DNA from: Fusarium oxysporum f. sp. lycopersici 4287
Lineage: Eukaryota > Ascomycota > Sordariomycetes > Hypocreales > Nectriaceae
Length of the DNA stretch: 64,000 nucleotides
NCBI RefSeq assembly: GCF_000149955.1
Contig: NC_030987.1
Span: 4,521,190 to 4,585,189 of the forward strand
Direction of reading: 5' to 3'
Below the pieces are notes generated by a model, which was given only the letters and a program-made list of their open reading frames with translations, searched no databases and was not told where the DNA came from. The number at the start of each line of letters is the position of its first letter. The stretch's first letter is position 1. The position numbers and the translations under genes were made by a program. Below are positions 22,426-33,935 of this stretch, in pieces.

Positions 22426-24013
22426 AAAAAACTCTTTAGGTCCACTTTTAGCCTCCGATATAGAGAGTGACTAGTCTCTCCCGGTGCCAGCGACCCTATG
22501 TTTTACTTTGCTATATATTGATACTATGCCGGCTGTTCTGCAATGGTACCTTAGCTTTCTAGACCTAGATAACAAAGACTGGTTCTAGGAGTATTTAACT
22601 AGGATACTCTTTAGTATAGTAATTATATTAGCTCCTGCTAGTTTAGGGAGGCTTTATATTACTGCTCTTATTAGATTTATACTTAGGTTTAGTTAATATT
22701 AGATATAATTTATTACTTCTGCCCCTCTGAATAATACATGTAGCAATATTAAAGAATAGGCTTTTATTATACCTGAAGTAATTGCGGGGAAGTTATCTGA
22801 AGAGCGCATATAGCTTTATCTTCCAACGCCAGTTCGTGGCTATGTAATTCAGAAAGAGGCTGGGAAACTCATGTCGTTGTCGCGCACTAACGCGGTCTAT
22901 GGTTGGATAATAAGGTTGAAAGCTAAAAGAAGCTTCAGCCCCAATACAAAGAAAAAGAGATTTCGCCATTCACTCTGCTGGTGGACAGCTCATGCCATCG
23001 GCCTTGACCTTGAGGATGTTCAAGAACTGAACGATGCCATTGGTAACCAAGATTTAAGCAACCCTCATACATGAGCTCGAGGTAAAGCGCACGATACAAG
23101 CATCAGCTATCGGGTCTATCCACTCAACCAAAGTTCCATCAGTGGTGGTCCCCCGCTTGTACTGAGATAAAGTGGGGCGGGGTACGAAATTGGAGCCTTA
23201 TGAGCTCTTAGGAGATAGTAGGGAAGGCCATTTCTCGAGAGCGACTTACTCTCCCCATGGATGCGTAGCACTAAACTGGCAGCTTTCATGAAGTAACTTT
23301 GCAAGACTGGCTTCGCTGATTCTGAACAGTGGTAGACTGAGAGAGCCCATGATGAGGATCCAGCGTTTGTTCGTCTAAGTCCTGAAAGATCGAAAGAGTT
23401 CAATGTCATCAGGTGAGATCTGGTCGATGTCAATGCTCAATATCTTGGTAAGACTCCCCGAAGAAAAAAAAAAAAAAATTGAGATAGCTAAATATATATA
23501 CACGGTCATCCTCAATTGTTATTCTATGTTAACCCCGACGGTCTTGATTCCGCATTAGATTAACGGATAACGGCCGAGTTAGACAAGGGGGTTACTATCC
23601 GCCGTCGGACATCGGGCGGAGACTATCCCTTAACCCTAACCTCGGAAACAACTCTTTACATTGTCGACGAACTATGACATAACGTTTCCCGTGAAATGGT
23701 TCAAGACAAGGACGCTAGAACGCAGGGTTAAAGGCTATTATTTTAACTTAAGAGCCCGAATAGTTAGTAGGAGCGATAAACCGAGGGGAACTTTATTATT
23801 AAGCTCAATAACCTTCTGCCATGAAGTGCAGTAAGGACCTGAGGTTCCTTATTAGATTGTGACATAGCTAGCTGTTGAGAATTATTGACTAAAGAGACAT
23901 GATGTAGATCGAGGGGTTTTTGATCCACTCCCTTGACATGTATGTTATTAAATGTATCAATGTTATTTATTGGCCCTCCCCTATCCAGTAAGGTAGAGAA
24001 TATAAGATTTTTA

Positions 24014-26140
24014 TTAAGCGGCCCTGGCAGTATTTACCGGCTTTTCAACTTCATCTGTCACGTCCTTGACAGACACAATAGTTGTCTTCTTGACAAGTGT
24101 GTTGGAGCTCCTTTTTGACGAGATAGATAAAGCTTTCTCAGGCTTTTGAGGAAGCATCGACTCGTCATCTACCTGGATGGGAGTGCTGGTATCAGAAGCA
24201 ACCTTCTTCCGTCGGAATAAGCCACCCAGTGAAAAGGAGCCTTGCCAGTAGAGTAAAGCCGATGGAATCAAGGCGACGGCACCGATTAGGATATAGAGGG
24301 GGTTGCCAAAGACTCTCCAGACGAAGAAGCCAATACCAACAAAGACCGCTGTGTACCAGATAACCAAATGGCAGATATGGAATGACCTTTGTAAGAAGGA
24401 CTGTCCGCGCTTGCGCTCAGACGAAGAGCGAGCTGATGTTCCCCAGCCGGTCTGGTTCATAGTGATGAGAGCATAGATTTTGGACGGCAACAAACCGAAG
24501 AAGTAGATGAAGCCATAGGCACTGAAGAGGAGCAGCCAAGGATCTTTGCTAATGAGTACGGCCAGAACGGACTTGAAGAGGGCAACCCCAAACATGGTGA
24601 CCAGCCAGATGATAGGTCGCCATGGGCTGGAGTCGGAAGTGTCGAAGAGGAAGTGGAGGACAGTGGCGATCAGGATGAATGGATACAAGGCCTGAACTGT
24701 CATCTCGACAAGCATCCAAGGGGATTGGTAGGCAAAACTGGCGGGGAACCAAAAGGACTCTCGGAAGAAGGACTTGCTCCAACGAGTCTGCTGAGCAACC
24801 CATCGCACAAAGGAAGTAGGAGACTCGCTATCACACCAGGTTCGGTGCGTGTAGCGTGTCCTGAGACCATGAGCAAGCAGTTGGTTGGTCAGGTGTCGGT
24901 CATCTCCAAAGGTGGTCTCTTTGCCTCCAAACGTCTGCAAGTTCCATGGGCCGAGGATGGTCTCGAGGTCAGAGGCGCGGTACATACTCATGGGACCCGA
25001 GAGACAACCGACGCAGCGCCACAGTGACTGACAAGCGCGCTCGATGTTGAAAGCAAACCAGTAACGAGCAGCGCACATGCGGGCGAGCAGTGACTCAGCG
25101 CGGTTCCAGATCTTAACGTCTGCTGTCACACCGCCGATCTGGGGTGAGGAGCGGAGGAGGGTCAGCATCTCATCCAAGCCGTTGCTTTGAACAAGGGTGT
25201 CGGAGTCGGTGGTGAATATAGCGTCCCGGGTGCGGAAGGCATATAGACTCATAGCAAAGGCCGTGAACATGGCGGTACGTTTGTGACCGTGGGGTTGGGC
25301 AAAGCAGACAGCCTTGAGGCTGCTGATGTTCCACTTCTCCTCCCACTCGAGCACCTGCTGGACGACTACCTCTCTAGCAGTGGCCAGGGCAGCTTCGTGG
25401 CCAGGACGATAACGGCCAACAAGGTAGTGCCAGAACTTGACCAGGAAGAATCGAGTGTCGGCAGGGACGTGGTCAAAGTATGTCCTTCGGTGTAACTCTG
25501 AGAGTAAAATGGGCAAGTGGATAAGTGTTGCCTTCTGGTCCTGGAATTCATCGACAAAAGCCTGTGCCATACTCAGATCTGGCTCGTCGTTACCGTCAAC
25601 AACACCGACGACGCACTTGGGGGCGAGTGTTTGTGTCTGCAGACTGCGAAGACATTGTCTCCATGCCTGTTCATCCTCACGGTAGCCGACAACGGCCATG
25701 GAGACATCACCATCAGGGTTGAGGAGGTTATCAGCCGATGGGTTGGAGGCAGACTTTTCGCAGTCTCCGGCCGCCTGTGCGTTGGCTGTCTTCTTCCTGA
25801 CATTCTTGACGATACGGTCTATATCAAAGCGGTTGAAGATGGCGCAGGTGAGCTGAATGAGGTATTCGGTGATGAGGACCGTTCCATAAAGGCCCACTGA
25901 GGTGATACCGAGATCCAAGACTCGGAGACCGATGATATAACCAGTGATGAGAGCAGCAATGAGCCCAAATGCGATGATGATGTTGATGGCAGCGCTGAAA
26001 GGATTAATCCTAAGAGGCTTTCTCACTGGTGTGTCGAAGACTGAAGCTGAGTCAAAGCGGGATGCCTTGATGCTAGCCGACGAAGCGCTGGACGACTCAA
26101 CACCGGCGCTGACCTCGACGGTCGCTTGCTTGCCAGACAT
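24014..26140 (-). CDS. hyaluronan-synthase-like family 2 glycosyltransferase
   Basis: Single exon of 708 residues; ATG at 26140 (MSGKQATVEV), the first ATG of the frame. A Ser-rich N-terminus is followed by two membrane helices at about residues 50-105 (AAINIIIAFGLIAALITGYI). The cytosolic GT2 domain has VVGYREDEQAWRQCLRSLQ, VVDGNDEPD, the DxD-like TTDSDT, and the processive-synthase signature QQTRW. C-terminal membrane helices follow (FILIATVLHFLF, LVTMFGVALFKSVLAVLI, LLFSAYGFIYFFGLLP, TAVFVGIGFFVWRVF). Family members polymerise UDP-sugars and extrude the chain. The fungal product is not fixed by sequence; hyaluronan itself is not implied. A minus-strand GH16 gene lies upstream of it. Confidence 0.88.
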   Translation of the reverse strand: MSGKQATVEVSAGVESSSASSASIKASRFDSASVFDTPVRKPLRINPFSAAINIIIAFGLIAALITGYIIGLRVLDLGITSVGLYGTVLITEYLIQLTCAIFNRFDIDRIVKNVRKKTANAQAAGDCEKSASNPSADNLLNPDGDVSMAVVGYREDEQAWRQCLRSLQTQTLAPKCVVGVVDGNDEPDLSMAQAFVDEFQDQKATLIHLPILLSELHRRTYFDHVPADTRFFLVKFWHYLVGRYRPGHEAALATAREVVVQQVLEWEEKWNISSLKAVCFAQPHGHKRTAMFTAFAMSLYAFRTRDAIFTTDSDTLVQSNGLDEMLTLLRSSPQIGGVTADVKIWNRAESLLARMCAARYWFAFNIERACQSLWRCVGCLSGPMSMYRASDLETILGPWNLQTFGGKETTFGDDRHLTNQLLAHGLRTRYTHRTWCDSESPTSFVRWVAQQTRWSKSFFRESFWFPASFAYQSPWMLVEMTVQALYPFILIATVLHFLFDTSDSSPWRPIIWLVTMFGVALFKSVLAVLISKDPWLLLFSAYGFIYFFGLLPSKIYALITMNQTGWGTSARSSSERKRGQSFLQRSFHICHLVIWYTAVFVGIGFFVWRVFGNPLYILIGAVALIPSALLYWQGSFSLGGLFRRKKVASDTSTPIQVDDESMLPQKPEKALSISSKRSSNTLVKKTTIVSVKDVTDEVEKPVNTARAA

Positions 26141-27902
26141 CTTGCGACTGGACCGGAGCGTACCACTTGACGTCAAAGTCGAGAGATGATGTGGTTTGGA
26201 TTAAACGAATGCAGTTGCAGGAGAAGCTGTCTTGAGCCTAACCGATTAAACAAATTGCAGTCCCTGCCCAAGCATATCTATTTATCTCGCTATAAAACGC
26301 CATCATGTTGGTCATTGTTGAAATTTTCTCCTAAAAAGGCGCCACACGCCGAGCTTTCGGTATCGAGCCAGGTACAGTCTGTGGCCTGGACCTTTTCAGA
26401 GCTGAAAAGGGGTCCCCAAATGGCCCAGACAGTCGGGCTTTGTCATAATCTATACCCCATAAAGAAGCAGTCGATACCAGAGAGGGCCCATACAGGGGGG
26501 CACTTACAGATTCGAACGGTGAGTGGCCATATAGGTAGGATCCGGGACCAGGGGCATGCCTGTACCAAACATATGCAGGTCCGAGATAGGTTGAGAACAG
26601 GGTCTACGCCAGCGCCAAGTACATATGAAGCGGGCCGCTACTATAATCTATTAGACGCCATTTTCAAAAGCCCGGTTCTCTCGAGGCGAACCCAGAGCCT
26701 CGACCAGCCTGAAGGAGTAGTCTTATCGTGATATCGAACAATCTGGATGCGTGGTGTGCTCCCCAGCCAACCACAAAGGCGGCTTGAGGCCATCCAAACG
26801 CGCACATCATACTATTTTCGGCAGCTGAGAGAAGTGTCTGACGCTAAATCTTGCTTTATTTGCAATAGTCTCACGGTTTATCCGACATGCTGTCTGGCAA
26901 GTCCGTCAGATCCAGTTGTAGCCACCTGTAAGCTACAATTTCTGTAGTAGCACAAACGGAACTACCATGACATGAAGCCGAACGTCTTTGCGGCTGTGTC
27001 TTATACATGAATGGTAAGCCGGATTAGTACCTGATTGCTATATAAGCTACTTCTTCCCCCTGAGAGGCAAGATAGCTTCAACGATAGTTATAATAATAAA
27101 ATGTAAAAAATAGAGTTGTGCCTGGCTGCAGTATGCTGGAAACCCCCGTGAGAAAAATCAAATTCTATCTTGCATCTCAGCTTAGTGCTAACAAAATTGA
27201 GGAAGAAAGCAGAGAGAAGCAACAAGGAATCCATGGTCATGGTAGACGGCAAACAAGTGGCGACATATCCCGGAAATCTGGATCGTCGTCGGCACTACCT
27301 CAAAACTCCTAGTTCGCGGTCCTAATCGAGCTCCTTGGAATCATCACTTCCTTCAGGATCCTCAGCAAATATACGCGATGTTACCTCGTAGGCAAAATAG
27401 CCCCGAGATTCGACCCACTATGCTGCTACTAAGTTTCCACATGACTAGGGATTGAGCGCATCAACACCCAACCATCTTTGAACAGTGACTATACAGCGTA
27501 TGAAAAGAACAGCACCATGTTTGGGCCTACGGAGGAGCATTATAATGGAAAGTGATCATCTAATTCGCTCATTGCTGACGGAATCTCCCGAGACAATGAT
27601 ACGTAACGATCTTCCACTCGATTGCAAAACACCAACCTTGCTTACCATTACAAAAGAACTTTGACAGTGATTAGCTAATGAATAATAACATTAGATTACT
27701 ATATGAATGCCAAGAAGATCACCGATGTTGACTCCGCTGACTTGAAAAAAATGCACCGCTCAGCCCAGATGGCCAGTCACTCGTCCATCTCTCGTCACCG
27801 GCAGCCCCTACGCCCTGATTGCACAATAAGCGGCTCAATGAGTTAACAAAAGCTCTAGCCAGTTGGTTTACAGATGATAAGGCACGTGTTCAGATGGTAT
27901 CT
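26141..27902. other. intergenic, promoter side of the GT2 gene
   Basis: The 181-codon plus frame from 26186 has a low-complexity composition and no family match, and it sits in the GT2 promoter. 27000-27110 is AT-rich. No gene called. Confidence 0.5.
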
Positions 27903-28871
27903 CTACAGGCAACGACGCCAATTAAACCAAACAAAGAATAACAAAGTAAAAAGCCAGCCAGCCGCTGCTGGACCGGCGAGGTGAGCAGAGTTCTCCAAGA
28001 TAACTGATGTAGACCCTGAGTCATCATCGTTGCCGTTGTTCCCTGAGGCGGTGGTGGATTTGAAGACACCGTTTGTGATGGTGCATGCCTCACTCGTCTT
28101 TTTACATGCGAGTGGTTTGGCATTTGTGTCGTTGTATACAGCCCAGAGAAAAGTAACGGCGACAGTGCTGTCCTTTGTCGGAGGTCCCAGAGAGTAGTTG
28201 GAGTTGCCGTCGGACCATTGGCTCAAGGCGAGACGGCCTGGTGCCTTGGGCACATTTGTGGTGATGGACCTCGAGTAGTTGTTGTCGAGGCCATAGTGGA
28301 CAATGTCAGGCAGCCATACGAAGGACCACTCGTGAATATCCTCGTCAAATGAGTTACGTGTATCATTCCACGACTCTCGTTGGTATGTGCTGTTCAAGGG
28401 ATTGTTTGTAGGCGAATACAGCTGCGGTTTGACGGTGTAGAGCAACGTGGCCTCCTCCCAGGCACTGACATATTCTATGTCGACCTCTGAAGTGTCACTC
28501 TTGTAATTGTAAAAAGCGGTCACCGTCCCAGGCACGGTTCCGACGCGGAATCGTGCATGATAAGAGCCATAGAAATATGACTTTGAACGACTGATGATCT
28601 GCGCACAGGGTACCGCCTTTGAACCTGATGGGAGAGGTGAGACAGTGAGCTCAAGTCCTGTTGATGAGAGCTGTACCTGGTCCGGAGAGAAGTCTCTTGT
28701 GTATGGAGAGTCGCCTTGAACTACCTCGTACGAGGCGGGAATAAAGAGCTCCGTGAATCTCTTATCTGCAATAGAGCTGAAGTTGACGGCAAAGAAACTG
28801 GAAAAGACGCTTTCTGTTGGGTCGCTGGAGTCTGTGAAGCCACAGTCACAGTCCCGGACCTTTGACGCCAT
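27903..28871 (-). CDS. GH16 glucanase-like enzyme with hydrophobic C-terminal tail
   Basis: Single exon of 322 residues from ATG 28871 (MASKVRDCDCGF). GH16 catalytic motif SEVDIEYVS (E-x-D-x-E) lies near residue 125, preceded by YFYGSYHARFRVG and followed by the WLPDIVHYGLDNN beta-sandwich strand. Several N-glycosylation sequons (NST, NDT, NYS). The C-terminus has a Ser/Gly/Asp linker then AGWLFTLLFFVWFNWRR, fitting a GPI-addition or membrane tail. GH16 enzymes cleave or transfer beta-glucans at the wall. Oddity: no signal peptide at the first ATG, and the upstream frame reaches a TGA 16 codons back. An upstream exon could be missed, or the start has been lost. Confidence 0.78.
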   Translation of the reverse strand: MASKVRDCDCGFTDSSDPTESVFSSFFAVNFSSIADKRFTELFIPASYEVVQGDSPYTRDFSPDQVQLSSTGLELTVSPLPSGSKAVPCAQIISRSKSYFYGSYHARFRVGTVPGTVTAFYNYKSDTSEVDIEYVSAWEEATLLYTVKPQLYSPTNNPLNSTYQRESWNDTRNSFDEDIHEWSFVWLPDIVHYGLDNNYSRSITTNVPKAPGRLALSQWSDGNSNYSLGPPTKDSTVAVTFLWAVYNDTNAKPLACKKTSEACTITNGVFKSTTASGNNGNDDDSGSTSVILENSAHLAGPAAAGWLFTLLFFVWFNWRRCL

Positions 28872-31800
28872 TGTTTTTGACAAAATGGATTCGATGGGTC
28901 CGGGTTTCCCATATGGATCACGATTCTCATAAGGGGGTTAGATCAGTAGCCAAGCGGAGAAGACAAAGAAGAAGAAAAGCCTGTTCTGTCGCTGAAACCA
29001 GATGATCCGGTGTAGGTGAAGAGCAAAAGTCAGAGAGGCCCTGCGTGGCTTGCAAAGGCTACATAGGCAAGCAAGGACTTAACCTAGCATATCGCTTGAA
29101 GCTGCGCTCTTTTTGCCAGTAGCTACCCAATAGCAGTAACAAGTAAGGGTTGATCGGCAAATATTCCCGTAACACACTACTGTGCTGAACTGGGGTTATC
29201 TGGCACAGAATGTCACTCAGATGTCACTCGAGCCGAGGATCTGGACCATCTCACGTAGCCCACCCACCCAATATGGATCGGTCAACTCGACATGTCGTTA
29301 CCGCTGCAAGCGACAGATACCTGACTCGGCAAGATCCTACTCCCGCGGAAATACGCGGCTTGCTGATCACCTAATGCGACACCGTCAATAACCCGCGTGA
29401 TTAATATTGCCAGGCGGCAAAATTGATTTCGTGATCCTGTCCCCGGTGTTGGAAGGGATCTCGATGCCTAGATCCCTTTTACAAGGAGCGACCATTGAGT
29501 AAAAAGGAGACGCCCAGCCCCTTAATGAGTCTTGTCTCCTTGGCACAGTCGGGTACCCTGAATCTAGAACAAGCCGTTGCTCTGCAGAGACAATAGCCTC
29601 CCAATACTGGCGACTCGGCGACCCCTTCGAAGCGGCCACATCGTGTCCTGACGGAGGACACGACCAAATAACCGGAACTCTTATGGTGGAGGTCTCCTGC
29701 AGAATCGCCCCAGTTACGCCGCCACTAATATCTGTTTGATGTTGATCTCACTTTACGATAGTTCAAACGGCTAGTGGTTAATTTGAGGACCATACGGAGA
29801 TAACACTCCAGGGTTAGAGTCTCAAATAGGGCTTGATCGCAACAGCCTTACCGCTCTCTAAGTGCGGACACGCTGCTAGTAGCTTACCCAGCACCCCGCA
29901 CAATTTTCCACAGCAGTGATCCACAAAGTCCTGGTTAGGCAAGCCTTGGGTGGTAACACAAGAAATGGCCGGTACGCACTGCAAATTTAATAGGCAGACC
30001 GACCATTTCTTCTATCACCTCGGGGGCAAGCTTACTGGTCGCTATATTTGCATGCGGCTGAAGACATAGTCTCCACTAACAGCCCTGGTAAAGGTGAATC
30101 TTTTCCAGTGAACATAAAACGCGGCTTTGCTTCTGGACGGCGGTAGTTGTAGGCAGTACTTATGGAATAACCGCAAGGGCCCGTGCTTAGGCAGCACCAA
30201 AGGATTTAGTAGCCTTGACTATTAAATTGGTCGAAAGCGAATATGACATTACGTGATAATTTGCTTCTTTAGATGTGCTTTGGCGGCAACTGCCGTAGCA
30301 CTATTACTCGACTAGGTCTGAAATGGGAAAGCTTATGGAGGTAGGAGAATATGTTCCGTTACCTTCTGAAAAGTATTAAGCTTGATTACGCCGAAGGAAG
30401 TCCCCACAATGCCAGAGGCTAAAGAATTTGCCAAAAAAAAAAAAATAACAATGAGTCAGGGATGCCCTAATAGACGCCTCGTCTTTACGGCCAGCCTACA
30501 AGATCAACTCTTATAGTCCAGCTTCCCAGCATTGATCCTCAACCACCGGAGTTACTCATCTCATTAGGACAATCATAGGGAGCCAAACTAGCCTCGCCGC
30601 ATCGAGGCTTTGCCTCTCTTAAGTATACAGCCAGAGTCCATGAAATAGTACAAAAACTAGGATGGGTGACATCCACCGTTAATGCATTCTCCTTTGATCC
30701 TGTTTATGTATGGCCTCGCCCCTTTTTATCTTAACACTAAGATCAATAAATAACCTAAATATTCATAAAGATTATTAAAATAGAAAAGGAGATTGGTGCA
30801 TAATGTAGTTCCATGCAGCTCGGCTTCCTTAAACAGCTACACTAATTCAATCGGAATAATCATAACATCTATGCCTCCTAATCCGGCAACCACCTTCCCC
30901 CGCTCCCCCACTTTTAACAACTACCCTTATCAAATCCCCATCCAAGCTCTCGGCAACAATCATTTCCCGTGCAATACACAGGAACCATACCTCAGCAGCA
31001 AGAAACCTTTCCAGGGCACTATGTGACATATCTGGGGCAATAAAAGGAGTTATACTACGCATAAATGCCGCCTAGGTAACCCAGATGCCTTACGCAAACT
31101 CATAATACAAGATTATAGCTCCGATTGCGGCTCTTGCTTGATCTCCTGCCCCCGTGGACTACCCTGGCTGTGGGCAGCGGGCCTTGACTGCAACCAGCTT
31201 TAAAATTCTCTTTTGTTAAGGTATATGTGCTTTGCCCTTGTGAAAGGGATCCAGGCCTTTTACCCTGCAAACATGGTAGTTGGCAACACTACCCAGCAAG
31301 TAAATGTCCTAAAAACATGTCGGCTTAGTTGCCTGTAACTGATGGCCATTAGCGGCTGGGCTACTGCTATTTGCTATCTGTTCTGCTTAAGCTGTGTTCT
31401 ATATCTTATGAGCGACCCCGAGAATGTCAACTATAAATATAGATAGGTCCTAATTTCTCCTTGAACTTGATATCTATGTTTTATCTACCGTGACCCAGTG
31501 CGGCATCACATTCGCTACTTGGCACTGCAGCGAACTAATGAGATTTATTTCTAAGAGCAGCTTGATTAAATGCTTAGTAATATACACTAAGGAAGAAGTA
31601 TTATGAGACGGCAGTCGAATACAGACATCTCTCATGATATCAGTTCATGCAGGTTAGATTCCTCGATGTAGGAGAGTCCAACCGGAGCCCAAAATAGGGA
31701 TATGGTTCCAGATTTAGTCCCAGTAAGGGACCCTGATAGAGGCATGCGATCCCAAAAATAGGCCTTCTCAGGGCCTCAGCCTAAACTCCAGGTCCCTCAG

Positions 31801-32103
31801 CCCAACCTCAGCACAAACTCAGCTTAGAGCGGCAGGAACTCACCTCTAGAAACGGAAATAGACTTTGGTATGCTTAAGTTTCGTCTCCGAGTTTAGTGGC
31901 ATTTGTAGGTGAATCGGGATTGATGTTTCTCAGCCTTGTCAATTGACTCGGTGAAATTTCAATCCTACCTACACAGCCACGCAAGGCAGATTTGCGAACC
32001 ACTCACGTCATATCATGCAAGGGGTTCCAACAAATGCCCTCTTCCGACTCATACTTATCAACACCGCGACAACTTTGCTCGAAACCTCAATCGCAACGTC
32101 AAC
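28872..32103. other. long intergenic region with decayed sequence
   Basis: 3.2 kb without a supported gene. Poly-A at about 30434-30446. 30680-30790 and 31380-31620 are AT-rich. The minus frame at 29385-29667 is Arg/Ser-rich without family features. The last 180 bp share sequence with 21205-21280 (see findings). Confidence 0.5.
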
Positions 32104-33935
32104 ATGGCGGATCCCCTGTCAATTATTGGAACAGCGGGAGCTATTGCGAATATTATCGACGTACTCACCAAAACGATCACAACGGTATGTGACATGCGAC
32201 AAGCCTGGAAAGTCGCCGACCTCAGCGTGTTCGTGTACGAAAGCCAGCTCAATCTCCTCAAATTTGCACTTTGTGAAATTCAGAAATGGACCGAGTCCAG
32301 ATCCAACGAACAATCGCATCAATTGGTGATGCAAGTGGACAGCTGCGTAACGTGCTGTTGGCTTCTCATTGGCAAGATTGATGGCGAAGTGTCGCAGTTT
32401 CAGAAAACGATAGCCGGAGATCTAGATCTTGGTTCCAAGCTTTCTTTTCTGTTCAAGACGAAAGACATGGAGCAGATTCAGCGGATGGTGGATCAACAGA
32501 CACATACACTAACACTTTTGTTAAGTGCATGCAACTCGTGAGTTTGCCAATCTTTGAACGTTCTTTGACTTACCAACACTACCGCAGAAATGCCTTGGAA
32601 GAGCAAAATAGAATCTTACAGCAGCCTAAAATCATACAGGCTCTGCAGGACATGGATCGAGACACTGCGTCTCTCATTGTTCATCGAGACTCAGATTCCA
32701 TAGTCACCGCTACATCCGTAAATTCTTCGAGATGGTCGGTTCAGTTCGCGTTTGATCGGGAGCTTTTTATTACCAAAGTATACGAAAAATGGATTCGGAA
32801 GCTTGCAACGACACGGAGGACCAATAGTCACCGCCCAGAAGATAGCACTCAACAAGACCATCTACAAATGTCAAACAACGAGATTGTCTTCACGAGTGCA
32901 CATACCGATGAGGAGCAAAATTCCTTTACACATACGCAAACTGCTAAATCAGAACCACCATCTCGGCCATCGTCAAACTTTGGAGAACGGATGAATTCTT
33001 TGACACGTACCGCCCTGGGTATAGAGCTGCAACCTTTGAAACGTGACCGAACTACGAGCGACTTGAGGCTTCAAACTAAGGAGTCCCGACGTATTGACCA
33101 GAGCTTGAAAGATGACTCCAAATTGACCCAAGGAGAGGTCAAAGTAGCCATCCTTGGCTCAAAGACTAGGAAGCGAGTCTTCGAAGAGATGAGGTTATCA
33201 GCCGGCCACCCGCAATGCTACACAGTTTCACAACTATGCATATTTCGTCCCATAATCCTTGGAGCAGTTTTTGAAAGTGTTCAGTATTTAGCAAAGAAGC
33301 TATTGGTCGACGAGGCCATCAGAGAAGATCCGTTGCGGGCGAGCTTGGAGGACGTGCTGCTCGGCGACAAAGAAGAATTGGATCTTGACAATGGGTTTGA
33401 ACCGTGGGTTGTCCAAATATTCCGCACAATAATGGATCATCCGGCGACCAAGGCCTTGTTGGCGGACGAAACCTTCGTGCTTCCAGAGAATGTTGACTAG
33501 TATGTTCTTGTGATAACTCTGACTTGCAGCCGGACAAAACTATTTTCTCAACTCGAGACGGCAACAGCCGTCATATATGTTTTCGATCTAAGCAGCTCAT
33601 TTAGCGAAGCCTTGATTCAGTATGAAGCAACCGTCAATTCACATTGGTTGAGAAATTCAAGTATCATTGTCATCTTCAACAATCTCAAAGGATTCGCCAA
33701 GAGACTCGCAGAAGCGCCACTAAGCGATGGATTCCCAGATTATGCAGGAAGAGATGATAAAATAGGTGCAATGAATTATATCCTCTCCAGGATCAAGCCT
33801 TTGACCCAGCCTGATCTCCAGTTCTATGCCCATTTCACAAATGGCGTGTATGATGATGGGGACTTGTTGAAGATATGGCGATACATCCAGGATGGTATCG
33901 TCGACCGTGCATTGAAATCTCTCTTGCCGAGATAA
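32104..33935 (+). CDS. STAND-type N-terminal domain fused to a degenerate G-alpha-like domain, in-frame TAG
   Basis: ATG at 32104 (ACATGGCGG). Exon 32104-32537, intron 32538-32587, then 32588-33935. The N-terminus MADPLSIIGTAGAIANIIDVL is the standard opening of fungal STAND/NLR N-terminal domains. From about residue 330 the order matches heterotrimeric G-alpha: KVAILGSKTRKRVFEEM in the P-loop position, QLETATAVIYVFDLSSS after switch II, HWLRNSSIIVIFNNLKGF where NKxD should be, DGFPDYAG, and AHFTNGVYDDGD for the TCAT box. All GTP-contact motifs are altered, so GTP binding is unlikely (inference). TAG 33498-33500 interrupts the frame just before YVLVITLTCSRTKLFSQLE, which aligns with the switch II segment. 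Alternative: a 30-nt intron 33500-33529 that would delete that segment. Likely a signalling or incompatibility-type protein. Confidence 0.72.

Larger units (their letters stand above)
21126..24013. other. repeat-rich, RIP-like intergenic region
   Basis: Contains dispersed repeat copies (21525, 22319) and a promoter-like repeat (21205-21280). 22500-22760 is strongly AT-biased with TAG and TAA in all frames, typical of RIP decay. A poly-A run is at about 23462-23477. The 106-codon frame at 21953-22273 has no recognisable family. No intact gene seen. Confidence 0.5.

Noticed and set aside
26186..26731. 181-codon plus-strand ORF beside the GT2 gene
   Set aside because: No domain, odd composition, and located in the GT2 promoter.
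24014..28871. GT2 plus GH16 as a dedicated polysaccharide cluster
   Set aside because: Only two genes, separated by about 1.7 kb, and no shared promoter element found; proximity alone is weak evidence.
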